Source of the DNA: an uncultured Muribaculaceae bacterium
Lineage (GTDB): Bacteria; Bacteroidota; Bacteroidia; Bacteroidales; Muribaculaceae
Assembly (NCBI GenBank): GCA_910579995.1
Contig: CAJTWH010000002.1
Span: forward strand, 124,001-188,000
DNA: 64,000 bases
Direction: 5' to 3'
The notes under the pieces are model-generated. The model saw only the letters and a program-made list of their open reading frames with translations. It did not search any database and was not told where the DNA came from. The translations under genes and the position numbers were made by a program. How positions within the stretch are numbered: position 1 is the first letter of the stretch; each line of letters opens with the position of its first letter. Below, one piece after another: positions 36,988 to 45,718 of this stretch.

Positions 36988-37121
36988 AGCCTATTATACC
37001 CGCAAATTGCCATCGCTAATAATTAAGCAATGCAAACAATTGAATACAGGTGTATTATAATTTGATGCCGTAGTGTTTTAACAAGAATATTTTGATTGCT
37101 GTAGATATATAACCTCTTAAA

Positions 37122-37153
37122 TTTGCTCAGTAATGTCAATACCCCTACTTTTG
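37122..37153 (+). promoter_or_regulatory. Strong orphan promoter
   Basis: TTTG (37122-37125) and TACTTTTG (37146-37153) are exactly 20 bp apart, a full match to the Bacteroidetes promoter. It has no normal gene downstream on this strand, only a hairpin about 75 bp on. Confidence 0.7.
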
Positions 37154-37158
37154 CAGCG

Positions 37159-37265
37159 AATAATAGCGTTGTCTATGGCAATGACTATGAATAAAGCAAT
37201 TGTGAAATGATTTACTTATAAGTAATGCCGGGTTGCGACGCGAAGTCGCAACCCGGCTTCTCTAT
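37159..37265 (+). ncRNA. Candidate small RNA or leader-type transcript with an 11-codon frame
   Basis: A full promoter (37122-37153) and an intrinsic terminator-like hairpin (37227-37257, then TTCTCTATTTCT) delimit a transcript of about 105 nt. It contains one tiny reading frame at 37175-37210, MAMTMNKAIVK, with three Met codons near the start and no evident ribosome site. Nothing else in the 346-bp gap between the flanking genes is coding. The family is unknown to me; it may be a regulatory RNA or encode a micropeptide. Confidence 0.5.
37227..37257. terminator. Hairpin terminator between small RNA and tRNA nucleotidyltransferase gene
   Basis: GCCGGGTTGCGAC and GTCGCAACCCGGC form a perfect 13-bp stem with loop GCGAA. 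The plus-strand tail TTCTCTATTTCT is U-rich; the minus-strand tail is not. It therefore fits the plus-strand transcript best, though it may also protect the 3-prime end of the converging gene. Confidence 0.75.
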
Positions 37266-37274
37266 TTCTGCTGT

Positions 37275-38687
37275 CTATTTTCTGCGCTTTGACGAAGGGT
37301 TATATGCTGAGAGTTTTCGCCTAAGCATTTCTTTTGATATCAGCGGATCAGAAAAGATTAGTTTCTCTATATATTCTATATACGGTCTGATATCGTCGTC
37401 CGGACCAAGGCCTTTCATCTTGCGTATCTTGGCCTGCGGTATAGGTTGGCGGAATGTAAACATCGATGTATGCTGACGGTCAAGTTCGGCCGAGGCTTTC
37501 CGTATGGCCTCAACCTGCTGCGGCATGCCATGTCCGGGTGCAAAAGATTTATTGTCTGCGTCGATCAGCGTGAGCAAGCGGTTGAATCTGTCGCGCGACG
37601 CACAGCGGTACTGTAGCCGGCGGAGAGCCATGGCGTCCATGCGTTCGGCCTTAGGTCCCCAGTCTTTGGCTGCCTTGTGATTGCTTACCAGAAATATTAC
37701 TCTGTCAATAAACTGCGACTCATAGCGTAGCCTCCGCAGTGCAGAGTTTATCAATCCGCGGCCGCGCCTTTCGTGACCCGTATAGTGGATACGGCCATCG
37801 CGCCCGGTATGAGAGCCGAGAGTCTTTCCCATCTCATGCACCAAGGCTGCCATACGGAGCACAGGGACGGCCGGCATTTTGTCGAGCACGGCCATTGTAT
37901 GTACCCATACTGTACCGAGATGATTGTCATTCTGTTCCATATCGAACATCGGCACCAATTCCGGCATGACGTATGGCATTGCCCCTATCTCGCGCAGCAT
38001 TTCCATTGCTTTTACCGGGTGAGGACCATTCAACATCTTGTCGAACTCGGCCTGCATGCGTTCTTTTCTTACTATTTCAAGGCGGTGAACATTCGACTTC
38101 ATGCCTTCAAATGTAGCCTTTTCGATTTCCCAATCAAAACGTGCAGCGAATCTTACAGCACGCAATATTCTCACCGGGTCATCATCGAATGTAGATGTGG
38201 GATCATCAGGGGTGCGGAGCACATGATTGCGAATATCATCAATACTGCAACCAAGGATGTCGAGCATTTCCCCTCGTGTGATATCATAATATAAGGCATT
38301 GATAGTCAAATCGCGACGCCGGCAATCAGATTCGATTGAACCAAATACGGTAGTCGGGTCTCGGCGCGTACTGTCGGTATACTTCTCGGCACGCGTCTGC
38401 ACTATCTCTATCTCATCTTCCGGAAACTCATTAAGCCGGAGCATGGCGGTGCCGAAGACCGGGAATGTAACAGGGGCTTTCACCGCAAGACCTTTCTCGA
38501 ATATCCATTCGGCAAACTCTATGCCACCACCGGGCAATGACACGGCAAGGTCGATATCCTTTATCTCACAACCTATAATTTCATCACGGCAGCAGCCCCC
38601 TACAGCGAACACATGTCCTTCCCACTGCGTTCCGTCAATCAGCGAGCGCAGATAATCCAATATCTTATGATAATCTCCTATTGTCAT
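37275..38687 (-). CDS. cca: tRNA nucleotidyltransferase / poly(A) polymerase family protein
   Basis: This 470-residue class II nucleotidyltransferase probably adds or repairs tRNA CCA ends. The head has FAVGGCCRDEIIGCEIKDIDLAV (the GG loop and DxD metal site, about residues 26-48), the RRRDLTINAL motif (about 123), and the RILRAVRFAARFDWEIE domain (about 166). A C-terminal HD-like domain contains ALVHEMGKTLGSHTG followed by HYTGHERRG, so the usual HD pair reads HE. Members can be CCA-adding enzymes or poly(A) polymerases. It overlaps the CBM9-like gene by four bases and is the last gene of its operon. Confidence 0.88.
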   Translation of the reverse strand: MTIGDYHKILDYLRSLIDGTQWEGHVFAVGGCCRDEIIGCEIKDIDLAVSLPGGGIEFAEWIFEKGLAVKAPVTFPVFGTAMLRLNEFPEDEIEIVQTRAEKYTDSTRRDPTTVFGSIESDCRRRDLTINALYYDITRGEMLDILGCSIDDIRNHVLRTPDDPTSTFDDDPVRILRAVRFAARFDWEIEKATFEGMKSNVHRLEIVRKERMQAEFDKMLNGPHPVKAMEMLREIGAMPYVMPELVPMFDMEQNDNHLGTVWVHTMAVLDKMPAVPVLRMAALVHEMGKTLGSHTGRDGRIHYTGHERRGRGLINSALRRLRYESQFIDRVIFLVSNHKAAKDWGPKAERMDAMALRRLQYRCASRDRFNRLLTLIDADNKSFAPGHGMPQQVEAIRKASAELDRQHTSMFTFRQPIPQAKIRKMKGLGPDDDIRPYIEYIEKLIFSDPLISKEMLRRKLSAYNPSSKRRK

Positions 38688-39325
38688 GCTTTTTCTCCAA
38701 GTATTATTTCGCCAAAGAATTCCGGACGATGAAAATCAGGCTTTGGAGTATCAATCGGCGACCAACTCATATAATAGGGCGGATTTCCTGCTGAACACAC
38801 TGCCTGAAAGTTTGCCCTCATTATCATTCCCGGGCGAGGCACCACTCCAAGAATTTTCCACGGAATTGTCACAGCCATCTCCCATTCCCGCTCAGACAAG
38901 ATTGACATCTCCGAAAAATCATCTTTGCAAAAATTACCTTGGCGGTCAATGATTGCCAACTCCTCGGCCGTCAGCCTTACAGGATTTGGCCTCTCTTTGC
39001 GGTGAGAGGCGTTGAGATAGCCGGCTACATTAAACTCAAAGTTAAAATACTCGCCATCAGGAGATGGTTGAATAAAAAACTCAACGCAAGAATCTTCACA
39101 TACCGCCGAGAGGTCAGCGAAATGCCTGCATGTGGCAGGTGCACCGGCCGTTGAGAATATTATGTGCAGGGACTCTTCATTATAGCATATCCTGAATGAA
39201 GACTTAACTTCTTTATTATTCCCTTGCCATGAATTATCGCAATCGATAAAGTGCATAGGCAAGCTCGAAATATCCGGGCTGTCAAAGTTTTTCAGATATC
39301 TAATGGTCAGCGTTTTATTTTGCAT
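38684..39325 (-). CDS. CBM9-like (DOMON-type) carbohydrate-binding protein
   Basis: This 213-residue beta-sandwich protein resembles the carbohydrate-binding family 9-like domain. Features are the FRICYNEESLHIIFSTAG strand pair, CEDSCVEFFIQPSPDGEYFNFEFNVAGYL, and WEMAVTIPWKILG, ending in the conserved PDFHRPEFFGEIILGEKA. There is no signal peptide, so despite its fold it may be cytosolic, and its ligand is unknown. It is translationally coupled to the tRNA nucleotidyltransferase gene downstream and lies 11 bp after the LysE-family gene. Confidence 0.82.
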   Translation of the reverse strand: MQNKTLTIRYLKNFDSPDISSLPMHFIDCDNSWQGNNKEVKSSFRICYNEESLHIIFSTAGAPATCRHFADLSAVCEDSCVEFFIQPSPDGEYFNFEFNVAGYLNASHRKERPNPVRLTAEELAIIDRQGNFCKDDFSEMSILSEREWEMAVTIPWKILGVVPRPGMIMRANFQAVCSAGNPPYYMSWSPIDTPKPDFHRPEFFGEIILGEKA

Positions 39326-39336
39326 ATCGAACTCAT

Positions 39337-39978
39337 TCAGAAATGTTTATCCAAAAGAGCCATCGTCACGCCCAAAACAGCCATGCCGAGAAGGATGAGT
39401 GCTATGATACGGTTGATAAGCTTGAGTGAACGTACGTTTATTCTCTTGCCGAGATGGTTTACCAACGACGTCACTCCATACCACCAAAGCAGCGCGCCAC
39501 CGAAAATAGTTGCGTAAGCCATGATATGGTGATGAATCTCGAAATCCGGCAGTATAAAATTGAAACGTGCGAAAAGACCTATAATAAAAAACAGAATAAG
39601 CGGGTTTGAAAACGTCAGCAAAAAACCGGTAGCGAAATCGCTCCAATAGTTTGTCGCTGCGGGCACGGCTGTTTTCAACGCTCGTGTGGGATTCTTGCGA
39701 TAGAGGTACACACCGAAAGCAGCCAGCACCACACTGCCGATTATCTGTATCCATAGCTGATGGGCGTCGATGAAACCTGTGATAAAGCTCAGACAGAAAC
39801 CTGTCAGCAGGCAATATATCAGATCGCTCAAAGCGGCCCCGATACCGGTAAAGAAGGCCGGCCAACGCCCCTTGCTCAGTGTGCGCTGAATCACCAACAT
39901 GCCAATAGGACCCATAGGCGCAGAGATTAAAGCCCCTATAGCTATGCCTCGCGGTAATATGTAGAGTATATGCTCCAT
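39337..39978 (-). CDS. LysE-family amino-acid exporter
   Basis: This 213-residue membrane protein has six helices. It carries the family start PRGIAIGALISAPMGPIGMLVIQRTLSKGRWPAFFTGIGAALSD and, after helix 3, the segment NPLILFFIIGLFARF. The frame opens at 40017, but a -7 element on the minus strand (TATTTTTG, 39994-40001) puts the transcript start near 39987, so the ATG at 39978 is chosen. LysE/RhtB transporters export amino acids or related metabolites; the substrate is unknown. It is the first gene of a three-gene operon. Confidence 0.9.
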   Translation of the reverse strand: MEHILYILPRGIAIGALISAPMGPIGMLVIQRTLSKGRWPAFFTGIGAALSDLIYCLLTGFCLSFITGFIDAHQLWIQIIGSVVLAAFGVYLYRKNPTRALKTAVPAATNYWSDFATGFLLTFSNPLILFFIIGLFARFNFILPDFEIHHHIMAYATIFGGALLWWYGVTSLVNHLGKRINVRSLKLINRIIALILLGMAVLGVTMALLDKHF

Positions 39979-39993
39979 TTCTGAAAAACGGAG

Positions 39994-40001
39994 CAAAAAT
40001 A
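39994..40001 (-). promoter_or_regulatory. Promoter -7 element of the LysE-CBM9-cca operon
   Basis: It reads TATTTTTG on the minus strand and lies 15 bp upstream of the chosen ATG. It decides against the longer frame. Confidence 0.5.
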
Positions 40002-40083
40002 ACAATTTTATTTGCAATACCCAAATTTTTATACCCGTAACGATAATAATGCAACCAATAATTCGCCTGTCTTTGCAAAAATA

Positions 40084-40114
40084 TTTGATATTTGATAATA
40101 ATTATATATTTTTG
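40084..40114 (+). promoter_or_regulatory. Promoter of the C10 peptidase
   Basis: TTTG (40084-40087) and TATTTTTG (40107-40114) are 19 bp apart, with the ATG 26 bp downstream. Confidence 0.6.
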
Positions 40115-40140
40115 CAATTCGTAATTATTATATTAATCCT

Positions 40141-42456
40141 ATGAAGAATAATATGTCTCTTCGCTTAAGCTTGGCCTCGGCATTATTTGTAGCCGGGGTA
40201 AGCGCTTACGCAGCCGAGCTTAGTCCCGAAGATGCTCTTGCACGTGTGGTGGGTAAGAATGTTTATCCGCTCTCATCTGTTGCCGACAAGAGTCAATATA
40301 AACTTGTTTTTACGCAAGATATACCTTCGACCGACCGCGCCGGAGTATACGTTTTCAGCCGCGGCAATAGTTTTATCGCAGTCTCGGCCGATGACCGTGC
40401 CGAGGCGTTGCTGGCATACTCTGATCGTCCGTTCAACCCCGAGGATATGCCGGAGTCTCTTATCTGGTGGCTCTCTGAATACGCTCGTGAAATCGAAGCG
40501 CTTCCGCAGGAATATATAGTAACAACTGCGGAATCAACGGCAGATACCAAAGCCCCGATAGAGCCTATGGTCAAGACGCTGTGGAATCAGAGCGAGCCAT
40601 ATAATAACAAATGCCCTCTTGTCAACGGCAAACGCGCCGTAACGGGATGTGTCGCCACAGCATTGGCTCAGATAATGAATTATCACCGATATCCGGCAGT
40701 GGGCCAAGGTTCTATTACAAACAGCACAAACGGCACCACCCTTGATTTCTCTACCGTATCGTTCGACTGGGATAATATGGCTGATTCATACAGCGAATCC
40801 TCAACCATTGAGCAGGAAGACGCCGTAGCGACTCTTATGTATGCCGCAGGCATGGCAGTAGATATGCGCTACAGTTCGAGCGAGAGCGGAGCCAAAAGCG
40901 ATGTGATCGCAGAGGCCATGTATAAGTATTTCAATTACGACAAATCGATTTTCACAGCCTACCGCGATTACTACGGTATAAAGGATTGGAACGATTTCGT
41001 ATACAATCAACTTGTAGAGTATGGTCCGGTGCAATACTCGGGCACCAACTCACAAGGTGGCGGTCATTCATTCGTATGCGACGGTTACAGCTCCGACGGT
41101 TATTTCCATATCAACTGGGGCTGGGGTGGCGTAAGCGACGGTTATTATAAACTTTCGGCGCTCGACCCTGACGTGCAAGGTATCGGAGGCTCGGCTTTGG
41201 GATACAATTACAGCCAGTCGGTTGTGGCCAACGTCAGCAAACCACGCGAGAATTCAACCCTCACTCCGGTTATATATATGACTTCCGGGCTTGCCATAAC
41301 TCCGCTCACAGGCATTGCTACCGGCGGTGTTGTCACAGTTTCCTCGCAATATGCCAATTATTCTTTCACCACCGTCACCGGAGCTCCCGGATTGAAAGTA
41401 AGCGATGAGAGCGGTAATGTCTATTACTCTAAAACCAACGGTCTTGTAAGCTCTCTTGCTCCTTTTGAAGCCGCCTCACAAGTGCGCATGCTCACTCCGG
41501 TTCTCGAAGATGGCACTTATACTGTCACTCCGGCATATTATGTTGCCGAAGAAGACCGCTGGTATGATGTAAGGGTTCTGGTAGGCAACGTACTGCGCTA
41601 CACACTCAAAGTAACAAACGGCTATATGAGATTCACCCCGGCCGAAGCAGGCAAGCTGGTTATTGCTGATACAGAAATCCTCACACCGCTCTATTTCAGT
41701 GAGGTTTTCAAAGCCAAGGCAACCCTTTCCAATGTCGGCGGCGAAGAATATGTAGGCAACATTCAGCCTGTATTGTTCAACTCTTCAAACAAGCTGGTGG
41801 CAAGCGGCGAATATGTCAATATCGACCTTCTCGCCGGTGAATCGCAAGATTTTACCTATATAGGCAGTTTCACACAATCGAGCACACGCGCCGACGGCAC
41901 TTATAAGTTCGCATTCATCGACGCCACCACTTCAGATATACTCTCCGACCCGATTGAAGTGGAAGTGAAATCGACACCCGGCAACACTTCGGTAAGAATG
42001 ACCGACATGAAGCTTGTAGGCGACGCAGCCTGCGCAAATGCCGACAACCTGATTTTCGAAGGTACTTTGAATTGCAGCCAAGGATATTATGGCGGAGAAA
42101 TATCACTTTATTTAGGGGATATGGGCGGTAATATCATCGATGTCATTCCGGCTGATGAAAAAGCTTATTTCATAGGTTCAGGAGAGTCTGCCGCTTTCCG
42201 CGCCCAAGGCAAATTCCGGTCTGCCGTAGCCGGCACGCAGTATATAGCTGTAGCAGGTTTCATCAACGGCAACAGCTTCGTGCAAGTTTCAAATATAGTT
42301 CCGTTCACAATAGGCGTGAGCGGCATAGAATCTGTCGAGGCTACCGAAGGCGAGGTTGAGTATTTCAATCTCCAAGGCATGCCGGTAGAGAATCCCGGCA
42401 AAGGAATCTACTTGCGCCGTCAAGGAAAGAGCACTTCAAAAGTGATTATCCGCTGA
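40141..42456 (+). CDS. Secreted C10-family cysteine protease (streptopain-like)
   Basis: This 771-residue protein has a signal peptide (1-24), a pro-domain (about 25-140) with the inhibitory SpeB-like fold (FSRGNSFIAVSADDRAEALLAYSD), and a papain-fold protease with Cys in GCVATALAQIMNYHRYP (C170) and His in GGGHSFVCDGY (H309), plus HINWGWGG. Beta domains follow. The last 40 residues have the pattern FNLQGMPV and KGIYLRRQGK followed by VIIR, like the C-terminal sorting tail of the type IX secretion system. It is monocistronic, with its own promoter and a palindromic terminator. Comparable Bacteroides C10 proteases act extracellularly; the target here is unknown. Confidence 0.92.
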   Translation: MKNNMSLRLSLASALFVAGVSAYAAELSPEDALARVVGKNVYPLSSVADKSQYKLVFTQDIPSTDRAGVYVFSRGNSFIAVSADDRAEALLAYSDRPFNPEDMPESLIWWLSEYAREIEALPQEYIVTTAESTADTKAPIEPMVKTLWNQSEPYNNKCPLVNGKRAVTGCVATALAQIMNYHRYPAVGQGSITNSTNGTTLDFSTVSFDWDNMADSYSESSTIEQEDAVATLMYAAGMAVDMRYSSSESGAKSDVIAEAMYKYFNYDKSIFTAYRDYYGIKDWNDFVYNQLVEYGPVQYSGTNSQGGGHSFVCDGYSSDGYFHINWGWGGVSDGYYKLSALDPDVQGIGGSALGYNYSQSVVANVSKPRENSTLTPVIYMTSGLAITPLTGIATGGVVTVSSQYANYSFTTVTGAPGLKVSDESGNVYYSKTNGLVSSLAPFEAASQVRMLTPVLEDGTYTVTPAYYVAEEDRWYDVRVLVGNVLRYTLKVTNGYMRFTPAEAGKLVIADTEILTPLYFSEVFKAKATLSNVGGEEYVGNIQPVLFNSSNKLVASGEYVNIDLLAGESQDFTYIGSFTQSSTRADGTYKFAFIDATTSDILSDPIEVEVKSTPGNTSVRMTDMKLVGDAACANADNLIFEGTLNCSQGYYGGEISLYLGDMGGNIIDVIPADEKAYFIGSGESAAFRAQGKFRSAVAGTQYIAVAGFINGNSFVQVSNIVPFTIGVSGIESVEATEGEVEYFNLQGMPVENPGKGIYLRRQGKSTSKVIIR

Positions 42457-42475
42457 CAACACAAAGAGATAGACA

Positions 42476-42509
42476 ACGCGCCCTCAAAAATCGATTTTTG
42501 AGGGCGCGT
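42476..42509. terminator. 34-bp perfect palindrome, bidirectional terminator
   Basis: ACGCGCCCTCAAAAATC and its exact reverse complement lie back to back between two converging genes. It is U-rich on both sides of the GC stem, ending CTGTTTTATTT on the plus strand. Confidence 0.85.
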
Positions 42510-42514
42510 CTGTT

Positions 42515-44071
42515 TTATTTATCGAGTGTCGACTCTATCCAGCGGAAGAGGTCGTCAAGATTATAGTCACCCGAGTGAGGACGGTTCCATGGCAGTGCGA
42601 AGTCTACACTGAAACCGTAATTCATTAGTTTTGTGGCGAGATTCACCGGCACAAGGAATGATGTGTCGCGGTCTTTGGCTCCATGACGGATAAACCAGTT
42701 AGGCGCAACTGTAGATTTGCCGGTACCGATATAATTCATCGGGTTCATCATGTCTACTCTCTTCTGCATGTCGCGGTCGAGGTTCGCCTTGTCATTTTTC
42801 AGACGATGACGCAGGCTGAAATCAGTAAAATTGGCAGCCTCGCCTTTGTCATTGCCGAATACCTTGTTTTCGGGCGAAGGGGTATCGATAAGCACCCCCA
42901 TCTGGTCGAAGGCCGGTGGTGTTTTCAACGGAGTCACCGACGCCACGTATGCAAGATATTTGTCAAGATCGAGACCGGTGACGAAATCGGAGGTCTTGTT
43001 GAATCGAGGAGCATTTCCGGGGCCGAACGAGGGAGCTTGCCGGCCATCACCCATAGGCGGGCGCATACCGCCATCTCGCGGCGGCCGCTGTCCGCGCCTC
43101 GGTCCATTGCCCGGACCTCCCATAGGGCCTTGTCGGTCCTGATAGAATGTAAAACCTATAGAGTCGGGAATCTCGCAGCCCTCCTGCAATGCACGGTGTG
43201 CAGATTCGATAAGGAATCCTTTGAGATACTCCTTGTAATTTGCAGCAGTGATGGCATTGCCGTTACGATCGGCCAACCCGAGAGAGTTGATATAGTCGGG
43301 GCATAGAGCCGCAAGCTCATCTGATATCTCTATCTGTGCCTCATTGAGGTGACGCACACCGGTATTGGTGCAACCATAGAGCCACTCATATTCCATATCG
43401 GCATGATTGAGGTCTGTGATAGGACAATAGCAGATCGCAGCGAAAACATCGTCGCGAGCGTCGGCAGCTCCCATTTTTTTCAGATAACTTTCATATTCCT
43501 TACCGTTTCCTGTCGCACCGAGCAACGATGACATTGCACCGCCTGCACTTGTTCCGTCGGTAAATATAAGTTCTGACTCACCCGGAATGAGAGCGTCGTT
43601 ATAGCGCAGATAGCGCACGGCTGCCTTGAGGTCGAGAAGTCCGTTGGGAGCAGTACCTGTATACACTGTGCGTCCGTCGCGATTTACCGTTGAGTTTGAA
43701 CCTCTTGATCCGGGAATGCAAACGACATAACCCTCTTTCAGCGCGCGGCCTGTGGCGTCGGTAGCCGACGGTGATTTTGCTGTCGAGGCCGCATAACCGC
43801 CCACATACGTACGCAGCAGAATCGGCACGCGCCGGTTCTCTACCATTTTTTCAGGCACATAGATATTGAGTGTCTGATAGACTGAATCTTCCACGTTTGT
43901 CACATAGAAAATTCCTTCGTAGGCTTTATACGCTACCCTCTCCCCATCCGGCATAGTAAGGCTGCCTTGAGTGAAATTGTCAGGGTTGAAGCGCAAAGCA
44001 TCGGTCTTGCCCTCTGCGGCGAAGGTGGCTGCACTTAGAAGCAGTCCGCCTGCCAATAATTTGTAATTCAT
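42515..44071 (-). CDS. Tannase-like (subtype B) secreted alpha/beta hydrolase
   Basis: This 518-residue protein has a signal peptide (about 1-21) and an alpha/beta-hydrolase fold with the nucleophile in FTDGTSAGGAMS (S175). C-terminal catalytic residues are likely the Asp in HGAKDRDTSF and the His in WNRPHSGDY. GTSAGG and the overall arrangement fit subtype B tannases, which cut gallate esters; other esters are possible. Residues 311-357 are an unusual Gly/Pro/Arg-rich insertion within the lid. The start overlaps the sirtuin stop (ATGA), so it is the last gene of the ADP-ribosylation operon. Confidence 0.8.
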   Translation of the reverse strand: MNYKLLAGGLLLSAATFAAEGKTDALRFNPDNFTQGSLTMPDGERVAYKAYEGIFYVTNVEDSVYQTLNIYVPEKMVENRRVPILLRTYVGGYAASTAKSPSATDATGRALKEGYVVCIPGSRGSNSTVNRDGRTVYTGTAPNGLLDLKAAVRYLRYNDALIPGESELIFTDGTSAGGAMSSLLGATGNGKEYESYLKKMGAADARDDVFAAICYCPITDLNHADMEYEWLYGCTNTGVRHLNEAQIEISDELAALCPDYINSLGLADRNGNAITAANYKEYLKGFLIESAHRALQEGCEIPDSIGFTFYQDRQGPMGGPGNGPRRGQRPPRDGGMRPPMGDGRQAPSFGPGNAPRFNKTSDFVTGLDLDKYLAYVASVTPLKTPPAFDQMGVLIDTPSPENKVFGNDKGEAANFTDFSLRHRLKNDKANLDRDMQKRVDMMNPMNYIGTGKSTVAPNWFIRHGAKDRDTSFLVPVNLATKLMNYGFSVDFALPWNRPHSGDYNLDDLFRWIESTLDK

Positions 44072-44922
44072 AATGATTTATTATTTAATCCTTTGATAAC
44101 CTCTTCCATATTTTCGGTAAAGGCAATTGTACGTGATGAATTCTCTGCAGGGCCCTCCGGATAGTCTGAGTTTAGGCGTATGAGAGTGGCCTCGGGATTG
44201 CGATATGTAATCTGTTCGAACGGGAATCTTATAATCGCAGGTGTATTATAGCCTATTCCAAGTTCGAGAAGCACTACTCTGCCCTTCTCGGCATATCGTC
44301 TGATAAAATCCTCGTAGCGGTCGGCTGCATGGTACCATGCTTCGTCCTGCACAAAATATTGATTTTTACGCACATGGACATCCATATCGCCACCGCATAC
44401 CGGGCACACCGGCACATACTCCTTGTCAACAGTGAAGTCATGCGAGTGCTTGAGAATATCCTCTACAGCCGTCTTATCTGAATAAAGCTTCGGATGACAC
44501 CCGACAGCACATTGCATTTGTCCGTAGTCGCCCTGCACCTCAAAAATTTTTTCACTGTCAAACCCGGCTTTGCGGAATTGACCATCGACATTTGTGGTGA
44601 TTACAAAGTAATTCAGCTCTCCAACAAGGGAATAGAGACTCTTATACAGAGGCATGGCTCCGGGACGGAAGCGTATATAATCTATATGTCGCGCCCATCT
44701 GGCCCAACGTTCCTCCTCGGTCGGGAACTCATGAAAACTCGAAGAATAAAGGTCTGGGAACCCGTATTTACTGATATAATCGGCAAATTCCTTTTTAAAT
44801 GCCGGACCGGAATAGTCGAGTCCGGCTGCAGCCGACAGCCCGGCTCCGGCCCCAACCACAATTGCCTCGGCCTCGGCGATACGATTCCGTGCCAATGATA
44901 TTTTTTTCTCAAATTCAGTCAT
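44068..44922 (-). CDS. Class M-like sirtuin (macrodomain-linked)
   Basis: This 284-residue sirtuin-fold protein has NAD loop VVGAGAGLSAAAGLDYSG (23-40), TTNVDGQF (109-116) and four zinc cysteines (C138, C142, C173, C176). The catalytic His of deacylase sirtuins is replaced: the motif reads EVQGDYGQMQC (Q130). Together with N111 and an Arg near 185 this is the pattern described for class M sirtuins (SirTM), which act as mono-ADP-ribosyltransferases on proteins. It starts one base after the stop of a macrodomain gene, as SirTM genes do. The frame extends 18 codons upstream, but the ATG at 44922 fits the family. Confidence 0.85.
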   Translation of the reverse strand: MTEFEKKISLARNRIAEAEAIVVGAGAGLSAAAGLDYSGPAFKKEFADYISKYGFPDLYSSSFHEFPTEEERWARWARHIDYIRFRPGAMPLYKSLYSLVGELNYFVITTNVDGQFRKAGFDSEKIFEVQGDYGQMQCAVGCHPKLYSDKTAVEDILKHSHDFTVDKEYVPVCPVCGGDMDVHVRKNQYFVQDEAWYHAADRYEDFIRRYAEKGRVVLLELGIGYNTPAIIRFPFEQITYRNPEATLIRLNSDYPEGPAENSSRTIAFTENMEEVIKGLNNKSL

Positions 44923-44923
44923 A

Positions 44924-45718
44924 TCAATATCCCAAAAGTTTTTTATAGAGGTCGAGATCCTCATCTTTAAATACATTAAATACCACAGTACTTATCGACG
45001 ATGATTCATGTCCGCTCAAATAATCTCTTACAGTCGCTACCGCAATCTCAGCCGCTTTTGCCTGCGGGAAGTGAAATTCGCCGGTAGATATGCAGCAGAA
45101 GGCTATCGAATTGAGGCCCTTGCCTGCAGCTACCGCCAGGCAGTTGCGATAGCAGTCAGCAAGCAGACGGCAATCTTCTTCTGTCGGTACGGATCCATAA
45201 ACTATTGGCCCAACTGTGTGGATCACCCATTTTGCAGGCAGATTATAGCCTCGGGTGATTTTGGCATGACCGGTGGGCTCTTCGTGACCTTGGCAGCTCA
45301 TTATCCGCGCACACTCCAGCCGCAGCTCCATACCGGCCGCCGAGTGGATGGCATTGTCAATACATTTATGCAAAGGTACGAAACATCCGAGCATTTGTGA
45401 GTTTGCAGCATTGACTATGGCGTCGCAGGCAAGTCGCGTAATGTCGCCCTGCCACAATCTTAGTTTAGGATAAAGCGGCGAAGACGCTATCGAATCCAAA
45501 CTCACGACTCCTTTTTCCTCCCGCTGATATGCCAACTCATCATCCTGCAGTTTAAGCAAATCGGGATTGACTTCCTCCGGCGCACGCACATTCATAAGCG
45601 CACGCAACAAATCGCGTTTGTCTTTTATCGTCTCCGGAATTGCAATACGGGAATACTCAGGGCGCTCTCTGAGGAGAGCCCTGAGTAAGGTGTCAAGTCG
45701 TTCGTTTTCAGAAATCAT
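44924..45718 (-). CDS. Zinc-type macrodomain ADP-ribose hydrolase
   Basis: This 264-residue protein has an N-terminal helical region (1-75) followed by a macrodomain: LWQGDITRLACDAIVNAANSQMLGCFVPLHKCIDNAIHSAAGMEL (88-132), the HAKITRGYNLPAKWVIHTVGP core, and CISTGEFHFPQAKAAEIA. The C-x4-H-x-C group (C112, H117, C119) is the zinc-binding feature of the macrodomains linked to SirTM in Staphylococcus and Streptococcus, which remove ADP-ribose from proteins. The open frame begins 61 codons upstream inside the previous gene; the ATG at 45718 matches the domain start. It overlaps the upstream gene by 11 bp. Confidence 0.88.
   Translation of the reverse strand: MISENERLDTLLRALLRERPEYSRIAIPETIKDKRDLLRALMNVRAPEEVNPDLLKLQDDELAYQREEKGVVSLDSIASSPLYPKLRLWQGDITRLACDAIVNAANSQMLGCFVPLHKCIDNAIHSAAGMELRLECARIMSCQGHEEPTGHAKITRGYNLPAKWVIHTVGPIVYGSVPTEEDCRLLADCYRNCLAVAAGKGLNSIAFCCISTGEFHFPQAKAAEIAVATVRDYLSGHESSSISTVVFNVFKDEDLDLYKKLLGY

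Noticed and set aside
39347..40117. A 256-codon minus-strand frame in another phase over the LysE gene
   Set aside because: It has no domain, is rich in Arg, His and Tyr, and overlaps a clear six-helix transporter in the neighbouring frame.
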